Assembly: GCA_964019135.1 (NCBI GenBank)
Contig: OZ025249.1
Location: 35,973,759 to 36,037,758, forward strand
DNA: 64,000 nt
Source: Arenicola marina
Taxonomy: Eukaryota > Annelida > Polychaeta > Arenicolidae
Direction: 5' to 3'
The translations under genes were made by a program, and so were the position numbers. The notes below the pieces were generated by a model. The model was not told the origin of the DNA. It ran no database searches and saw only the letters and a program-made list of their open reading frames with translations. Shown here piece by piece: positions 1 to 10,805 of the stretch (position 1 is its first letter; each line of letters starts with the position of its first letter).

Positions 1-799
1 CTGGCCGAATGGGGTCAAACCTCACAAGCACATGGCTGAATTCAACACACACGGAGCCGAAGTCACAGTGCTGAAATAAACAAGGGTCGAACTCAACGTA
101 ATTCGAGGTTACAGTTGCTGCCAGCCCGCTAGCGTTTTCAGATGTAATGGTAACTAATATGTCAGAAAAAAACTTTGGCTCATATCAAAGATATTAGTAC
201 ACTAATATCTTTGCTCATATATAAGTGATCGTTAGTTGGATATGGCATGTACTGTGTAACAGAAACTTGTGTGCAGTTTTGCACAATTTTACGACAGATG
301 TTGCGCCGGCTCCAGGCAATGTATTTTAATGACAAGTGAATTAATCAGGCCATAAAATATAGAAAAAAATCATCCTGCCATGATTTTGGCGAGAAACCAC
401 TGTTTTTAAGTAGCTTTAGCATATCTGTGTCGTCGTTTAAATGTTGATAGACGTTGGCGTGCTTGCGCCAAATGCTGACATGGCGCTCCAACTGGCAAAC
501 GTAATAAGAACCATGCGAACATGGCGCAGACGCGCAGACGCGCAGGCGACTTGCGCAACATCGAAAAATCCGTGGTGTCAAGAAAACTGAAAACCTGATT
601 ATGCTCTGTCTGTGGGGTGTACTGTCAACAGACTAAGGTATTCACAGATTCAGTCTTACGTCTGGTGTTGTACATTAAATTATCTTGTTGTAAATGGTTC
701 GCGTGAAGGCAATTACGGTGGGCTTAGTGGTAACTGTTGATTTATATGAGCGATAATATAGGGCCTAATGCCTATACAGTAACAGTGAGTAATGGCCTG
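1..799. other. No recognisable feature
   Basis: No coding exon, RNA gene or tandem array is visible on either strand. Open frames here are short, lack splice context and have no recognisable domain. Confidence 0.5.
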
Positions 800-1192
800 T
801 TAAAGCGGGCGTCCAACCTAATTTAATCGCGATCTGCACCGAAAGTTTACATCTTGAAATTTAATTGGCGAGTGTTAAAGCTTCGTTTCGGCTGACTGGT
901 AAGGAGAAAAAAATTAAGGCAAACCGGCCCCAGCAATGTCAAGCAGCCAGAGCGCCATTTTGCCGGGAGCAGTGACACGTATTGTGACTATTCATGTGGC
1001 ACCACCTTATGTTATCACAGATGATAACATAAGGCTCACAGATGAACAGCAGAAATCGTGCCGGGCGTCACTTCTAAATTTTATTGTGAGCTATAAATAG
1101 GATGAAAGATTCTGTAATTTGGAGGATAGACAAATTGGTATTATATGAATCGGTAAAGCAGTGTTAAAGGCCAGGCTAGCTGTTCCCTTTAA
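800..1192. mobile_element. TTAA-flanked MITE, family A, internally deleted copy
   Basis: The element starts TTAAAGCGGGCGTCC and its other end, read on the opposite strand, starts TTAAAGGGAACAGC. Both ends therefore carry TTAAAG inside a TTAA target site, as in piggyBac-type insertions. The outer parts match the element at 8979-9649 closely, but this copy is 393 bp against 671 bp and lacks the core. At the deletion point sits a 12-bp-arm inverted repeat (1005-1016 with 1023-1034). There is no transposase, so it is non-autonomous. The piggyBac assignment rests only on TTAA and the ends. Confidence 0.7.
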
Positions 1193-1242
1193 TGTTCTGC
1201 TATATTAGGTAGCCTAAATATAATATAGGTGTACTGCATATT

Positions 1243-1570
1243 CTACCAAGTGCCCCCAGGCAAGCCTGCTTCTCTGGGGGTACAACGGTAGCAATGTTAA
1301 AATCCTTCGACATTAGTAGGGAATCGACTGTAGCTTTTATCATAATGTGTGCACATATAATCATAGTGTTTATATATTCTATATACCTTGTTCTGTCTTC
1401 TGAAATCAAGACAGTATGTCAACACTTAGTTGTTTGTGTAATATATTCGAGAATAAATGTTGGAGCACAAGTCTTTTCCTGACCAACCATCAGCTATAGG
1501 TGGTGCAAGTACCCTCAGGCAAACTGACTTCTCTAGAGGGATACAACAGCTTTTTAATGCTAAATTCTTT
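1243..1570. mobile_element. Solo terminal repeats of a Mutator-like element
   Basis: 1243 to about 1492 is a diverged copy of the long terminal inverted repeat of the element at 31217-31945. It shares the tip AAGTGCCC.CAGGCAAGCC and about 230 bp beyond it. From about 1500 the tip sequence recurs in the same orientation (GTGCAAGTACCCTCAGGCAA), so a second, more decayed terminal repeat lies head-to-tail behind the first. No inverted partner is clear nearby, so this is debris rather than a whole element. Confidence 0.6.
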
Positions 1571-2109
1571 AGACTTTAACCCCATTAGCCTCAGGAATGC
1601 CATTCTGTTCTGCTGTACAAGGGTGGAACAGAGTGGGTCTCCTGAGGCTATAACCCTATGTGACGTGGTTTGTTTTACGCAACAACACCATATATCTTAA
1701 CCATCAAACCTAAATGGCAATGCAAATATGCGTGGCGAGAAGTAGTGTTGATGGTAAAAACTTTTTGGAGTCTGGAAGTATATATCTATCAGCTTACTTT
1801 GTTATTTTGGTTCAAGTCTTGATTCTTACAATGATAACTGTTATTGTTTTGTCAAGCGAGCAGACCACCATCTTGCCCACCCAGTCAAAAAACTGTGTAT
1901 GCGCACAGTCGTAAAAACTCGCTTGGTGGCGCTCTATACACCAAGCCATCGACATGCAATGAGCTAAATGCCACCTGGCAAAAGCCGCTGGTGAAGAATG
2001 ACCAAGTAGAAAATGGCGCAATGAATGAAAGAATGAAAGTCTCATCTCGAATGACTTGATAGTAACGTGATCACTTTGTTAGTTCATATGCATGTGGGTT
2101 TTACGTAAA

Positions 2110-2612
2110 TATGAAGTTTTACAGTTAAGTGGACTGCAAATGGAAACAGCGCTAGGTATCAGTTACTGCAGTATCCACCAGTTAAGGGGACTACTTGCCA
2201 AAGCAGTGCTAGACATCAGTTACTGCAGTATCTAACAGTTAAGGGGACTACATGCGGAAACAGCGCCAGACATCAGTTACTGCAGTATCCAACTTTACAG
2301 TTGAAGGGACTACATGTGGAAACAGTGCTAGACATCAGTTACCATAGTACCCTATTTTACAGTTAAGCGGAAACAGCGCTAGACATCAGTTACAGCATGA
2401 TCCAACTTTATAATTAAGGTGACTACATGCAGAAACAGTGCTAGACATCAGTTAACGCGGTATCCAACTTTACAGTTAAGCAGACTACATGCGGAAACAA
2501 AGCTAGACATCAGTTGCCACAGCCGTATCCAAATTTACAATTAAGCAGACTACATGCAGAAACAGCACTAGACACCAGTTACAGCAGCAGTTGCAATTAA
2601 GCAGAAACAGCG
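2110..2612. repeat. Degenerate ~60-bp minisatellite
   Basis: About eight imperfect units contain the phrase AGACATCAGTTACTGCAGTA followed by a CAACTTTACAGTTAAG segment and GGAAACAGCGCTAG. Some units are shortened to about 40 bp. The array ends about 300 bp upstream of the exon that carries the exonuclease start codon, so it is either upstream of or within a 5' intron of that gene. The heavy divergence between units suggests an old array. Confidence 0.8.
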
Positions 2613-2923
2613 CTAGTTGGGGTGGCTAGTCTGTATAGATTTGGTCCTCTTACAGTTACTGAAATAATTTTAAAATGTTATTATTCAGACAGTATTCATG
2701 CTTATTGTTTCTCTGTAGATTTGAGTTATTTCCTTAATGTTCCAGAGGTTATATCTTATAGTTATTTTAGACATTCTGAAAAGTAATTTAAGGCAAGATA
2801 AGTCGAGACATCTTATCCTGTCTCGCTAGTGATTTTACAAAGGCAATAACCTGGGCTTTACTTTGTATGTTAGCTGGTAATCTAGATGAATGCTGGGCAA
2901 TAATGATGTTTTATTTATTTCAG

Positions 2924-3015
2924 ATCGGTTATATATATACAAAAGAAATGCTGTGTGATGTAGTAAGTCACATTCAGCATCTGGTAACGGTGACACTACA
3001 GAGGGCAAACCCAGC
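2924..3015 (+). other. 5' UTR part of the exonuclease start exon
   Basis: A good splice acceptor (TTTATTTATTTCAG) ends at 2923. The 92 bases between it and ATG 3016 contain an in-frame TGA at 2956, so the coding region cannot extend through this stretch. It is probably the untranslated start of an internal exon, which implies at least one upstream non-coding exon. That exon could not be identified. Confidence 0.5.
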
Positions 3016-3802
3016 ATGGATGAATCCATGAAAAAGATTAAAAGTAAAGTACAGAGTCGACATTGTGTGGTTAAAACACTAAAGGCTAGTGAAACCTTTG
3101 CAGTGACTGTAAAAAGGGAACCTGCATCTGGTTTTTATGATTGCAATAACATCAGGAACAGTGCTGTATCACCGACTGTAGGCACAGAGGATGTGATAAG
3201 TAGTCAGCCCTTTCAAACTCCAGGGAAGAAGCTAAGTAAGAGGCTTGAGAGACTACTCAGAAAGTTAAAGCATAATAAGGCCAATCACAGTAGAATTGGA
3301 AAGGACATAAACAGGATTAGGATGACCTCTCATGGATATCCAAACAGTAGCAGCAGTCGACCTGCTGAGTACTATAGTGAAAGTGATATGCATCCTACCG
3401 GTACACAGTCTAACCTAGGCAGAAACAGTCGCTTTGTTCATTACCGTAATGCTCACCAGAATGCGGATTCATGCATACCAACTCTGACTCGGCATACAAG
3501 TACCAACGACAGGTCGGTTCACTTTGAGGTTGACAGAAGATCATCGGTCTTATCAGGATCATGCAGCGCACCACCGTCTAATCTTAGGAACCACAACTTC
3601 ACTGCATTTAATACGCCAGGCAGTCATGGAAGAGGCAACTGCTCCAACGGCGTGGGTAGCACCATGAAAACCATGCCCAACCTGAGCTGCCCTGGTGAAG
3701 GCCCTTCGTTATGTTCTGGGCGCTTGACTTCAGAGCAAGAAAGTTACGTTGCATTAGATTGTGAATTCGTTGGTGTGGGACCTGGGAAACTTAGCGCATT
3801 TG
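3016..3802 (+). CDS. AEN: Exonuclease exon 1 (N-terminal extension and Exo I)
   Basis: This exon encodes residues 1-262 plus the first base of codon 263. It contains the Ser/Asn-rich N-terminal region, the basic segment KKLSKRLERLLRKLKHNK (71-88) and the Exo I motif with D248 and E250. It ends at the donor TTTG|GTAAGT (phase 1). The large single exon carrying the whole unstructured part is unlike the three short exons that follow. Confidence 0.93.
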
Positions 3803-6362
3803 GTAAGTACATGTATATTGTTTGGTTAGACAACAACGTAATTATGGTAACCTTCGTTAGACCTTACAAAATCAAGTGTGCATATATATATAAGTATGAT
3901 ATACATCAATGGTTGACACCTTAATTACTGTTCCAAAGCACCACAGTTTTCTGGATGAATATTATTGTATTAGATGATGCATGTGTTCAGCAATAGATTC
4001 ACTTTAGTTAATTTAGATATAATTAATGTTCCTTGGTAACAAATTATTGTCACATATTGTTGTCTCTAATACTGGTCACGATTAGAATTACTGTATGTGT
4101 TGTGGGTCCCAATACAATGAAATGTTCATATTAAACAATGATCTGATTAACTTTAAGCATTAACCCAATGTTGGATTTCAGATATTTGGTATGTGTTATG
4201 TCGATAACTATATAAGGTACCAGGTAGTGGAAATGTGCATTCAAGCCAATTTTGTTGTTTTCATTTGAAGGCCGATGCAGCATTGTAGACTACAATGGAA
4301 GCGTGTTGTGTGATATCTATGCAAAGCCCAAGGAGGTGATCACAGACTACAGAACACGCTGGAGTGGTATACGACGCGGGCACATGCGGAATGCCTTGCC
4401 ACTGGAACAAGCTCTCAGAAAAGTCAAGCAAATTATAAAGGTATGTGGAACTCAGTTCATATGATGATACCCTGTGGCCAATGTGTATTGGCTATGAAAG
4501 GTAAGCAAGTTCCGGCCAGCTAAAAAGCTCAAACTCACACTATCTCCGCTTGTAAAGTTACTTGAATAAGATGAGGTCTAGCGACGCTTTTATAAAATCC
4601 ACCTCCGGCCTATACTAAGTCCTGAATCCATGCACATTGAAACTCAAGAACAAATCAAAACTGTTTAAGGTAGAACTGTGTGGTCAAGACCTCAACCGCT
4701 TACTGACTGGTTGAAAACGGGGTCTGTGGGAAGAGTGGTTGATTCCACGCGAAATGAAGACCAAATAATGTGTTAAGGCTTTGGCTAGGACATATTGCTA
4801 GCAACAATACTGGGATATCAAACAAGTAGTCCGTCAAGGTTTCCTTTCCGATCGACCGTATGCGTCTTACAGTAAGCTCTATATGAAGCGCTCACATGTA
4901 TTTGACTTCAGCCTAACAATGCTTGATGTAGTGTATTGTAAGGACTCCAGTTCCGTTGATTTCGGGATATGGTATCGCGAATAGGTCATTACATGTGTTA
5001 ATATCCACTGTTGACGTCACTCTGTTGTTCTCCCACGACATTACTGTATTTATTTTATTGATTGCGGTAATTACCGTTGTGTGTTTTGAAGATTTGAGTC
5101 CTGGGGACGTGAAATTTACATTAAAGCAATATAATCTGTAATTTTTTGTATTACCAACCTCTTCCCCATGTCAAATAAGTATATTCTGTCTTGAATTTAA
5201 ATCCTGAAAGCCTGTGGGCTATCCGGAGAGAAGCAATTTGGTCACCAGAGCAGAAGTTGGTGGCCGGCTTTATATCCCTGCTCGCCTGTTTGATGTTCGG
5301 TATTTTGTGTGTGATGTCGACCGCGGCTCGCTATCACGTCCGCGCGCGATATAAATAAACCGCGCTATTTTATGTCGAAATGGTTGTTTTACAGACTCAA
5401 AGAGATATAAAACATATGCATCGTAATTTTGAGATACTTTTAGTCTTGATTCTAAAATGTAAAAAATCGAAGATGGCGCATGTAAGTACATGTATATTGC
5501 TTTAATCAACGTCCTCTGAAATGCGACAACAACTTATAGGTAACGGGGCTTGCATTTGCAGGACAAGGTGGTAATTGGTCATGCCCTGCACAACGACTTC
5601 AAGGTGTTGGACATCCGACACCCGCCTCACCTTATTCGCGATACGTCCACGAGCGCACTCCTGAAGCAGATGGCTGGGCTGGGGCGACAAGGCTGCTCTC
5701 TGAAGAGGCTGACGGCCACGCTATTGCGTGAGTGGCAATGCTGCGTAAAAACGTGTACCACGTAAATTATACAACAGTTTATTGGCCCATGCCGCGTAGT
5801 TTGAAAGTACAGGTTAATGTGGCGCAAATTGTCTGCTAATTTATTTCATTGTCATTGAAGTCCACCCATTTTTGTACTAACCAAAGATCGATTGAAAATT
5901 GTGTCACTGCCCTGTGTGGCATCAGCCTGTCTGACAGCGCTGTGGATGCGGGTATGGTGATGGGCTGGTTGGTTATGTGACTGGCCTGTGTGGTATGATA
6001 CACGCCTGACCTAATTACACTGTCATAAATATGATTAACACATTTCTTGGTATGACTTCTTGGATCGTGACGTCACATACAAGAATGCGATCGCTATTCT
6101 GAAGTCGGTGTATTATACTTTTATTGTGATTTTACCACTTGCAGACCGTAACATTCAGCAGGGTGAACACTGCTCTGTGGTGGACGCCAGGGCGACCATG
6201 GAACTGTTCAAGCTGGTTGAAGACAGGTGGGTGTCGGCCAAGCCCGGCAGGGTCCTGTCTAGCGACCACTGGCCAGAGGAACACCAGCGGGACGAGCCCT
6301 CCACGCCGCGCTTTCTGGAGGACCGCTACTGGCCAGATGATCTTGGCACTGGACATGCATAG
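3016..6362 (+). CDS. AEN: AEN/ISG20-like DEDDh 3'-5' exonuclease (whole gene, 4 coding exons)
   Basis: Joining 3016-3802, 4271-4440, 5562-5727 and 6145-6362 gives a 446-residue protein in frame to TAG. The C-terminal ~200 residues are a DEDDh exonuclease. Exo I is ALDCEF with D248 and E250, Exo II is IGHALHNDFK with D331, and Exo III is HCSVVDARAT with H383 and D388. The family block DYRTRWSGIR is present. Known members remove nucleotides from the 3' end of RNA or DNA using two metals; vertebrate AEN is nuclear and linked to p53 apoptosis, and ISG20L2 is nucleolar. Phrases GHALHNDF and LLH..IQ favour AEN over ISG20L2, but an invertebrate gene may be a pre-duplication orthologue. The first ~240 residues are polar and low-complexity, with a basic stretch at 71-88 that could be a nuclear or nucleolar signal. 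The start ATG has a strong context (AGCATGG) and an upstream in-frame stop. All catalytic residues are intact. Confidence 0.93.
4271..4440 (+). CDS. AEN: Exonuclease exon 2
   Basis: The acceptor TTTTCATTTGAAG ends at 4270 and the donor ATAAAG|GTATGT follows 4440. It encodes residues 264-319, including RCSIVDYNG and the family signature DYRTRWSGIR, followed by HMRNA. Codon 263 is completed as glycine across the junction and the exon ends in phase 0. Confidence 0.93.
5562..5727 (+). CDS. AEN: Exonuclease exon 3 (Exo II)
   Basis: The acceptor TTGCATTTGCAG ends at 5561 and the donor TTGC|GTGAGT follows 5727. It encodes DKVVIGHALHNDFK, with catalytic D331, then a HPPHLIRDTS segment and SLKRLTATLL. 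It ends in phase 1. Confidence 0.93.
6145..6362 (+). CDS. AEN: Exonuclease exon 4 (Exo III and C-terminus)
   Basis: The acceptor TTTTACCACTTGCAG ends at 6144. The exon completes a histidine codon (H375) and encodes RNIQQGEHCSVVDARATMEL with catalytic H383 and D388, then a Trp- and Glu-rich C-terminal tail, ending at TAG 6360-6362. The loop before the catalytic histidine is two residues shorter than I recall for vertebrate AEN, but the H-to-D spacing is preserved. Confidence 0.93.
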
Positions 6363-6479
6363 GGCAAAATGAGATAGACGAAGCAGCGCTTTCTGCAAAT
6401 ATGTGATCGATGAAACGGTTTTTTAACCATGTTGGATATTGCCGTAATTTTATTTTGATTACCTTTGGTCAACATATTG

Positions 6480-6485
6480 ATTAAA
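6480..6485 (+). other. Possible polyadenylation signal of the exonuclease gene
   Basis: ATTAAA lies 118 bases after the stop codon and is followed by T/GT-richer sequence. No AATAAA is present between the stop codon and the minisatellite at 6701, so this common variant is the best candidate. Confidence 0.35.
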
Positions 6486-6700
6486 AGGAAAACTCTTGTA
6501 TGTTATCAATGATGTATCAGGTTATTCAAATCCTAGATAGTGTACTTGTCTTTATGAAAGGGCTTGTTTAGTTAAGTAATCTTCGCTGTAATGTTGTTTT
6601 GTCTGCATGATGATGTTATTGGTGTACTTGGACTGGCCACATAGTACGGTGACGTATTGACTATTGCGCGGCAATTTTATATCCTTTAAACCGCCAAACT

Positions 6701-7324
6701 TAGACTACCGTAGAACCGCCGGTGCGTGTCTATGCGGTGTGATGCTGCAGTGCCTGGGAGACCAGCCGCCTGAGTACCGTAGAACCGCCGGTGCGTGTTT
6801 ATGCGGTGTGAAGCTGCAGTCCCTGGGAGGCTGGCCGCCTGAGTACCGTAGAACCGCCGGTGCGTGTTTATGCGGTGTGAAGCTGCAGTCCCTGGGAGGC
6901 TGGCCACCTGAGTACCGTAGAACCGCCGGTGCGTGTTTATGCGGTGTGAAGCTGCAGTCCCTGGGAGGCTGGCCGCCTGAGTACCGTAGAACCGCCGGTG
7001 CGTGTTTATGCGGTGTGAAGCTGCAGTCCCTGGGAGGCTGGCCGCCTGAGTACCGTAGAACCGCCGGTGCGTGTTTATGCGGTGTGAAGCTGCAGTCCCT
7101 GGGAGGCTGGCCGCCTGAGTACCGTAGAACCGCCGGTGCGTGTTTATGCGGTGTGAAGCTGCAGTCCCTGGGAGGCTGGCCGCCTGAGTACCGTAGAACC
7201 GCCGGTGCGTGTTTATGCGGTGTGAAGCTGCAGTCCCTGGGAGGCCGGCCGCCTGAGTACCGTAGAACCGCCGGTGCGTGTTTATGCGGTGTGAAGCTGC
7301 AGTCCCTGGGAGGCTGGCCACCCT
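6701..7324. repeat. 69-bp minisatellite, about 9 near-identical units
   Basis: Nine units of 69 bp begin TACCGTAGAACCGCCGGTGC and end CTGGGAGGCTGGCCGCCTGAG. The inner units differ at only one or two positions, while the first unit is more diverged. Because 69 is divisible by three, both strands are open across the array, but nothing supports translation: there is no matching start context, splice site or known domain. It begins about 340 bp after the exonuclease stop codon. Confidence 0.95.
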
Positions 7325-8274
7325 AGTACCTTAGTGCAATGCATAATCCGTTTGTTTATGAACTTTAATTTCTGATACATTAGTATCATAGAGTATGTCT
7401 AGGTTCCTCTTCGTATATCCTATCTCTACGTGGAATCAACGAAAGGAACGGTAAGTGAAAGATGGGTGCGTTATGATATAGGCGAACTGGGCTTTATATC
7501 AAATATCATTGTATCATTGACCCATGCTGTTCTATGTGGATATCGGGCTTCAGATAATTGCTAAAACATTGTTTCATAATGGTCGAGGGGCTAAAAGTCT
7601 TAGTTGTATGAGGCCGTGAAGTTCCGGGTGTGATGTCATCGATCAGTCGTTTTGAAATTGAACGCAACCCGGTGTGACAATAAAATTGACAAGATAATAT
7701 AGTTTAGCTTCATTTTTTTGTTCTGTAATCTTTTGTACGAAATACACGATTATGACCAACGTTTTGTCAAAGTTTGAGCCCGTTATGACAATGGGTCCGA
7801 CACGGACTCTCCCTGAAATATGTGGAGATCGACTGAAAGCTGGCCACGTAGCTACTGCAAGCGTCGTATGCCGACTGCCGACTGCAGTGACTAGTGTCCA
7901 AAAGTACCCTAGCTGGTTCGACCAAAGTGACTAGTTTTCGGTAAAGGTTTCTTGGGACGGATATACGCCATATCGGATTTGATGAAGTTGGTTTGGACAT
8001 CAACGAGAGTCGGACCTTCCCACTAGACTATGAACTATACTCGTCGACCGAAGTCGATGATGATCGCGCCGTTAACTATGTTGCGAAGACTGCTCCAACG
8101 CGACAAGTTCGTTTCGTCATTCTATTGTCGTTAAAATATTATGACGATAGACAAAGAATAGTCTGTCATCGCCAATGCAAGTGCTGACGCCCACTAGAAG
8201 CGGTACGTTAACTCGCACTGCACGAGACAGCGAGGGTGCGGCGCCGGTGGCGGGAGAGGGTCGGATATGCCAAA
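7325..8274. other. Intergenic, no gene seen
   Basis: AT-rich to mixed sequence with short open frames only. An AATAAA occurs near 7680 on the + strand, but it is too far from the exonuclease stop to be preferred. Confidence 0.45.
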
Positions 8275-8531
8275 TGGTCGGGGTTTTATTCAGGACGCTT
8301 TAAACCACTTTTGGTCATATCGCTTCAATGGGAGAAGGAAGGGAGAGTGGAGCCATGTCCCCGGGGTAACCCCTGCTATGTATTTGCGAAGAAATACATG
8401 GGGTCTTTATCCTGCGACCCCACAGACCTGGCCACAGGAGGACTCAAACCATCGATCCACGTGCCGTTAGGCTCTCAGGTGGCCAGATCATTCAATGCGA
8501 GCGCTCTAGCCCACTAAGCTATCGCTATATG
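8275..8531 (-). mobile_element. tRNA-derived SINE, copy 1
   Basis: Read on the - strand, the head contains an A-box-like GATAGCTTAGTGGGCTAGAG near 8522-8503. The expected B box near 8450 is decayed (GGTTTGAGTCC). A tRNA-unrelated body follows, with the shared phrase CCACTCTCCCTTCC, and then the 3' phrase GCGTCCTGAATAAA. It matches the copies at 24182, 29709 and 54068. Its short tail repeat is eroded compared with the others. Confidence 0.85.
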
Positions 8532-8978
8532 CCAGATGGGAGGGGATTCTCATATTAGTCCTATATCTGACAACGAGGAACTTCAATAAACTTTTCATCG
8601 TTTGCTTCTACTTCTATACAGTCCTCGCTCATAGGCTACTGGTTTAAAAATGTTAATAAGTCTTCCTCGTCACAACAATCCATCTTTTAAGAGTTTCTAA
8701 ATATTGCCACTAAACCGCGTCCAGTGAGAGTCAACACCTACATATTATAAAATGGCCCCATTACAGTTTGTTTGGCGATGATGTAGCCGGTCGCTCAAAG
8801 CAGTTTTGGCGTAATGTCTGTGGTATTTTACGCTATGGCTTTATTAAATGTCATTTATCAGAGCTCAGGTACCAGCTAACCTCAGATTCAGGGTTGGGCA
8901 TGCATATAGTTCTGTTTCGTAACGTTTGCAGGCAATTCATGTTCGCATCATGATATTTCAACCCCGAAAGTGATAACT

Positions 8979-9649
8979 TTAAAGCGGGTGTCCAACCTAA
9001 TTTAATCGCGATCTGCACCGAAAGTTTACATCTTAAAATTAAATTGGCGAGTGTTAACGCTTCGATTCGACCGACTGGTAAGGAGAACAAAATTAAGGCA
9101 ACCCGCCCTCAGCAATGTCAAGCAGAGCGCCATTTTGCCGAGAGGAGTGACGCATATTGTGACTATTCATATGGCGCCGCCATACGTTAAAATTCGCGGA
9201 GAGAGAGATCAGGGCCGCGATTTACAGATGAACAGCGGCAGTTCCAAGCCGCGCAGTAGAACATGATCTTAGCCTTTCATGGAAAAGTACCGTCCAAACA
9301 AACTGATATACGTCTTGCGACGATTGACTCCACAACGATGCCATGATTGGAGTTAGAATCGCAGCTATTTATATTGGCGATTATCACGCGCTCTTGTTTT
9401 GCTCACACAATAGGCGCAATTTCCGGTTTGAATAAATTAGAGTATCGCCTCCTGATTGGTCAATCACAGACACGCCTCCAAAAAGGGCTGCCGCCTGGGT
9501 AGGCGGCGAAATCGTGCCAGGCGGTCACTTCTAAATATTATTGTGAGCTACAGATAGAACGAAAAATTCTGTAATTTGGAGGATAGACAATTGGGTATTA
9601 TATGAATCGGTAAAGCAGCGTTAGAGGCCAGGCTGGCGGTTCCCTTTAA
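8979..9649. mobile_element. TTAA-flanked MITE, family A, longer copy
   Basis: This 671-bp copy starts TTAAAGCGGGTGTCC and ends GCGGTTCCCTTTAA. Its outer ~200 bp at the left and ~150 bp at the right match 800-1192. The extra core has no transposase-like frame, so it is also non-autonomous. It lies between the two convergent genes. Confidence 0.75.
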
Positions 9650-10288
9650 CGCTTTAAAGACGAATTAAGTGACACATTTTAATGAGCATAACATAAGAGG
9701 TTGTTACAAACGTGAACAATGATACAATAGTTGTAGTGGAAGAAACTCACGATATTGTTATACAACACATGACATATTTCTAAACCACGTCTCTTATCCA
9801 GACTTGCGAAACCCGCCATCCTGTGACTTAAATTATTTGTTCGGCAACATCTACATGGTTAGCTGTTGTTCTATGCTGCACTGCAAAGCGTCCTGCAAAG
9901 TACATATAAACGTCCAGACTTGCAATGCAGACGAGCCATATCTACTCGGCACTTAGCTGCTCTTGAAGATTCGATCTGAATAGAACCATAAAAAATGACA
10001 TTGGTTACATTGGTTAGTTTCGTCAAAATCTACACTTGGCTTAATAACGCATTCCCTTTACATACTCCTTGAGCGGCGTTGCTTTTGTACCCAGGGAACC
10101 GTCCCGTAGCACGAACTATACAACCCAGCACTGAACATTAACAAAGAGTAAACAACGGCGAGTTGAACGCACAAATATGACTTGAAATAAAGCGCGCATT
10201 GGCTCTATTTACAACTACAATATTAATCGAGTTAATGGATTATCGATAAAGTTGATAATTACATATTAGCGGTACTCGGCATTATATG

Positions 10289-10337
<49 letters not shown>

Positions 10338-10541
10338 TTTCCTGGATAGATCGATCAACCCCACCTGTTTCCTTACTCTATGCGCATCTGTCAGCACTGG
10401 GTATTAATACCATGTAATAGAAGTAATTATATTTATACAATCTTTTACCAGTGAAAAGATTCCAAAGTATCTTTTATCAATACAATTCCAAGAAGATTTC
10501 CACTGGGAAAAAATATGCAATGTGGCATACAGGCTAGGACC
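9650..10541. other. Intergenic / 3' flank of the GPCR gene, with a (TA)23 microsatellite
   Basis: No gene is seen. A pure TA dinucleotide run occupies 10291-10336. No clear AATAAA or ATTAAA on the - strand was found in the first ~300 bases after the GPCR stop, so the 3' UTR end is unknown. Confidence 0.6.
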
Positions 10542-10805
10542 TTAGCACTCTGATACGACGGATACGTAAGTCTTGCCGGCTGTTCTCGATTCGTAGCGCG
10601 AGGGACTGAAAGATGTGCCGTTGGCATTCTTTGTCTCCAAGTCGATGTCAATTCTTGGTCGACGCTTCCCGAAATGGGCGCCAGGGTCGCATCTACACAC
10701 GATCTTACAACCCACGCGCATGCTTCGTCGGAAATTCTTAGACATGAAGCTGTAGATGATTGGATTACTGCAGCTTTGAATGTAGGGCAACAAGCCGACG
10801 ATCAG
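10542..10805 (-). CDS. GPCR exon 6 (TM7 and C-tail)
   Basis: The acceptor TTATTCTTATAG precedes CTGATCGTC. It encodes LIVGLLPYIQSCSNPIIYSF (TM7), helix 8 (MSKNFRRSM), a cysteine cluster that could be palmitoylated, and a Ser/Thr-rich tail ending VSVVSEC at TAA 10544-10542. Confidence 0.92.
   Translation of the reverse strand: MIVGLLPYIQSCSNPIIYSFMSKNFRRSMRVGCKIVCRCDPGAHFGKRRPRIDIDLETKNANGTSFSPSRYESRTAGKTYVSVVSEC

Noticed and set aside
6664-7326. Long open frames on both strands across the 69-bp array
   Set aside because: They arise because the unit length is a multiple of three; no start context, splice site or domain.
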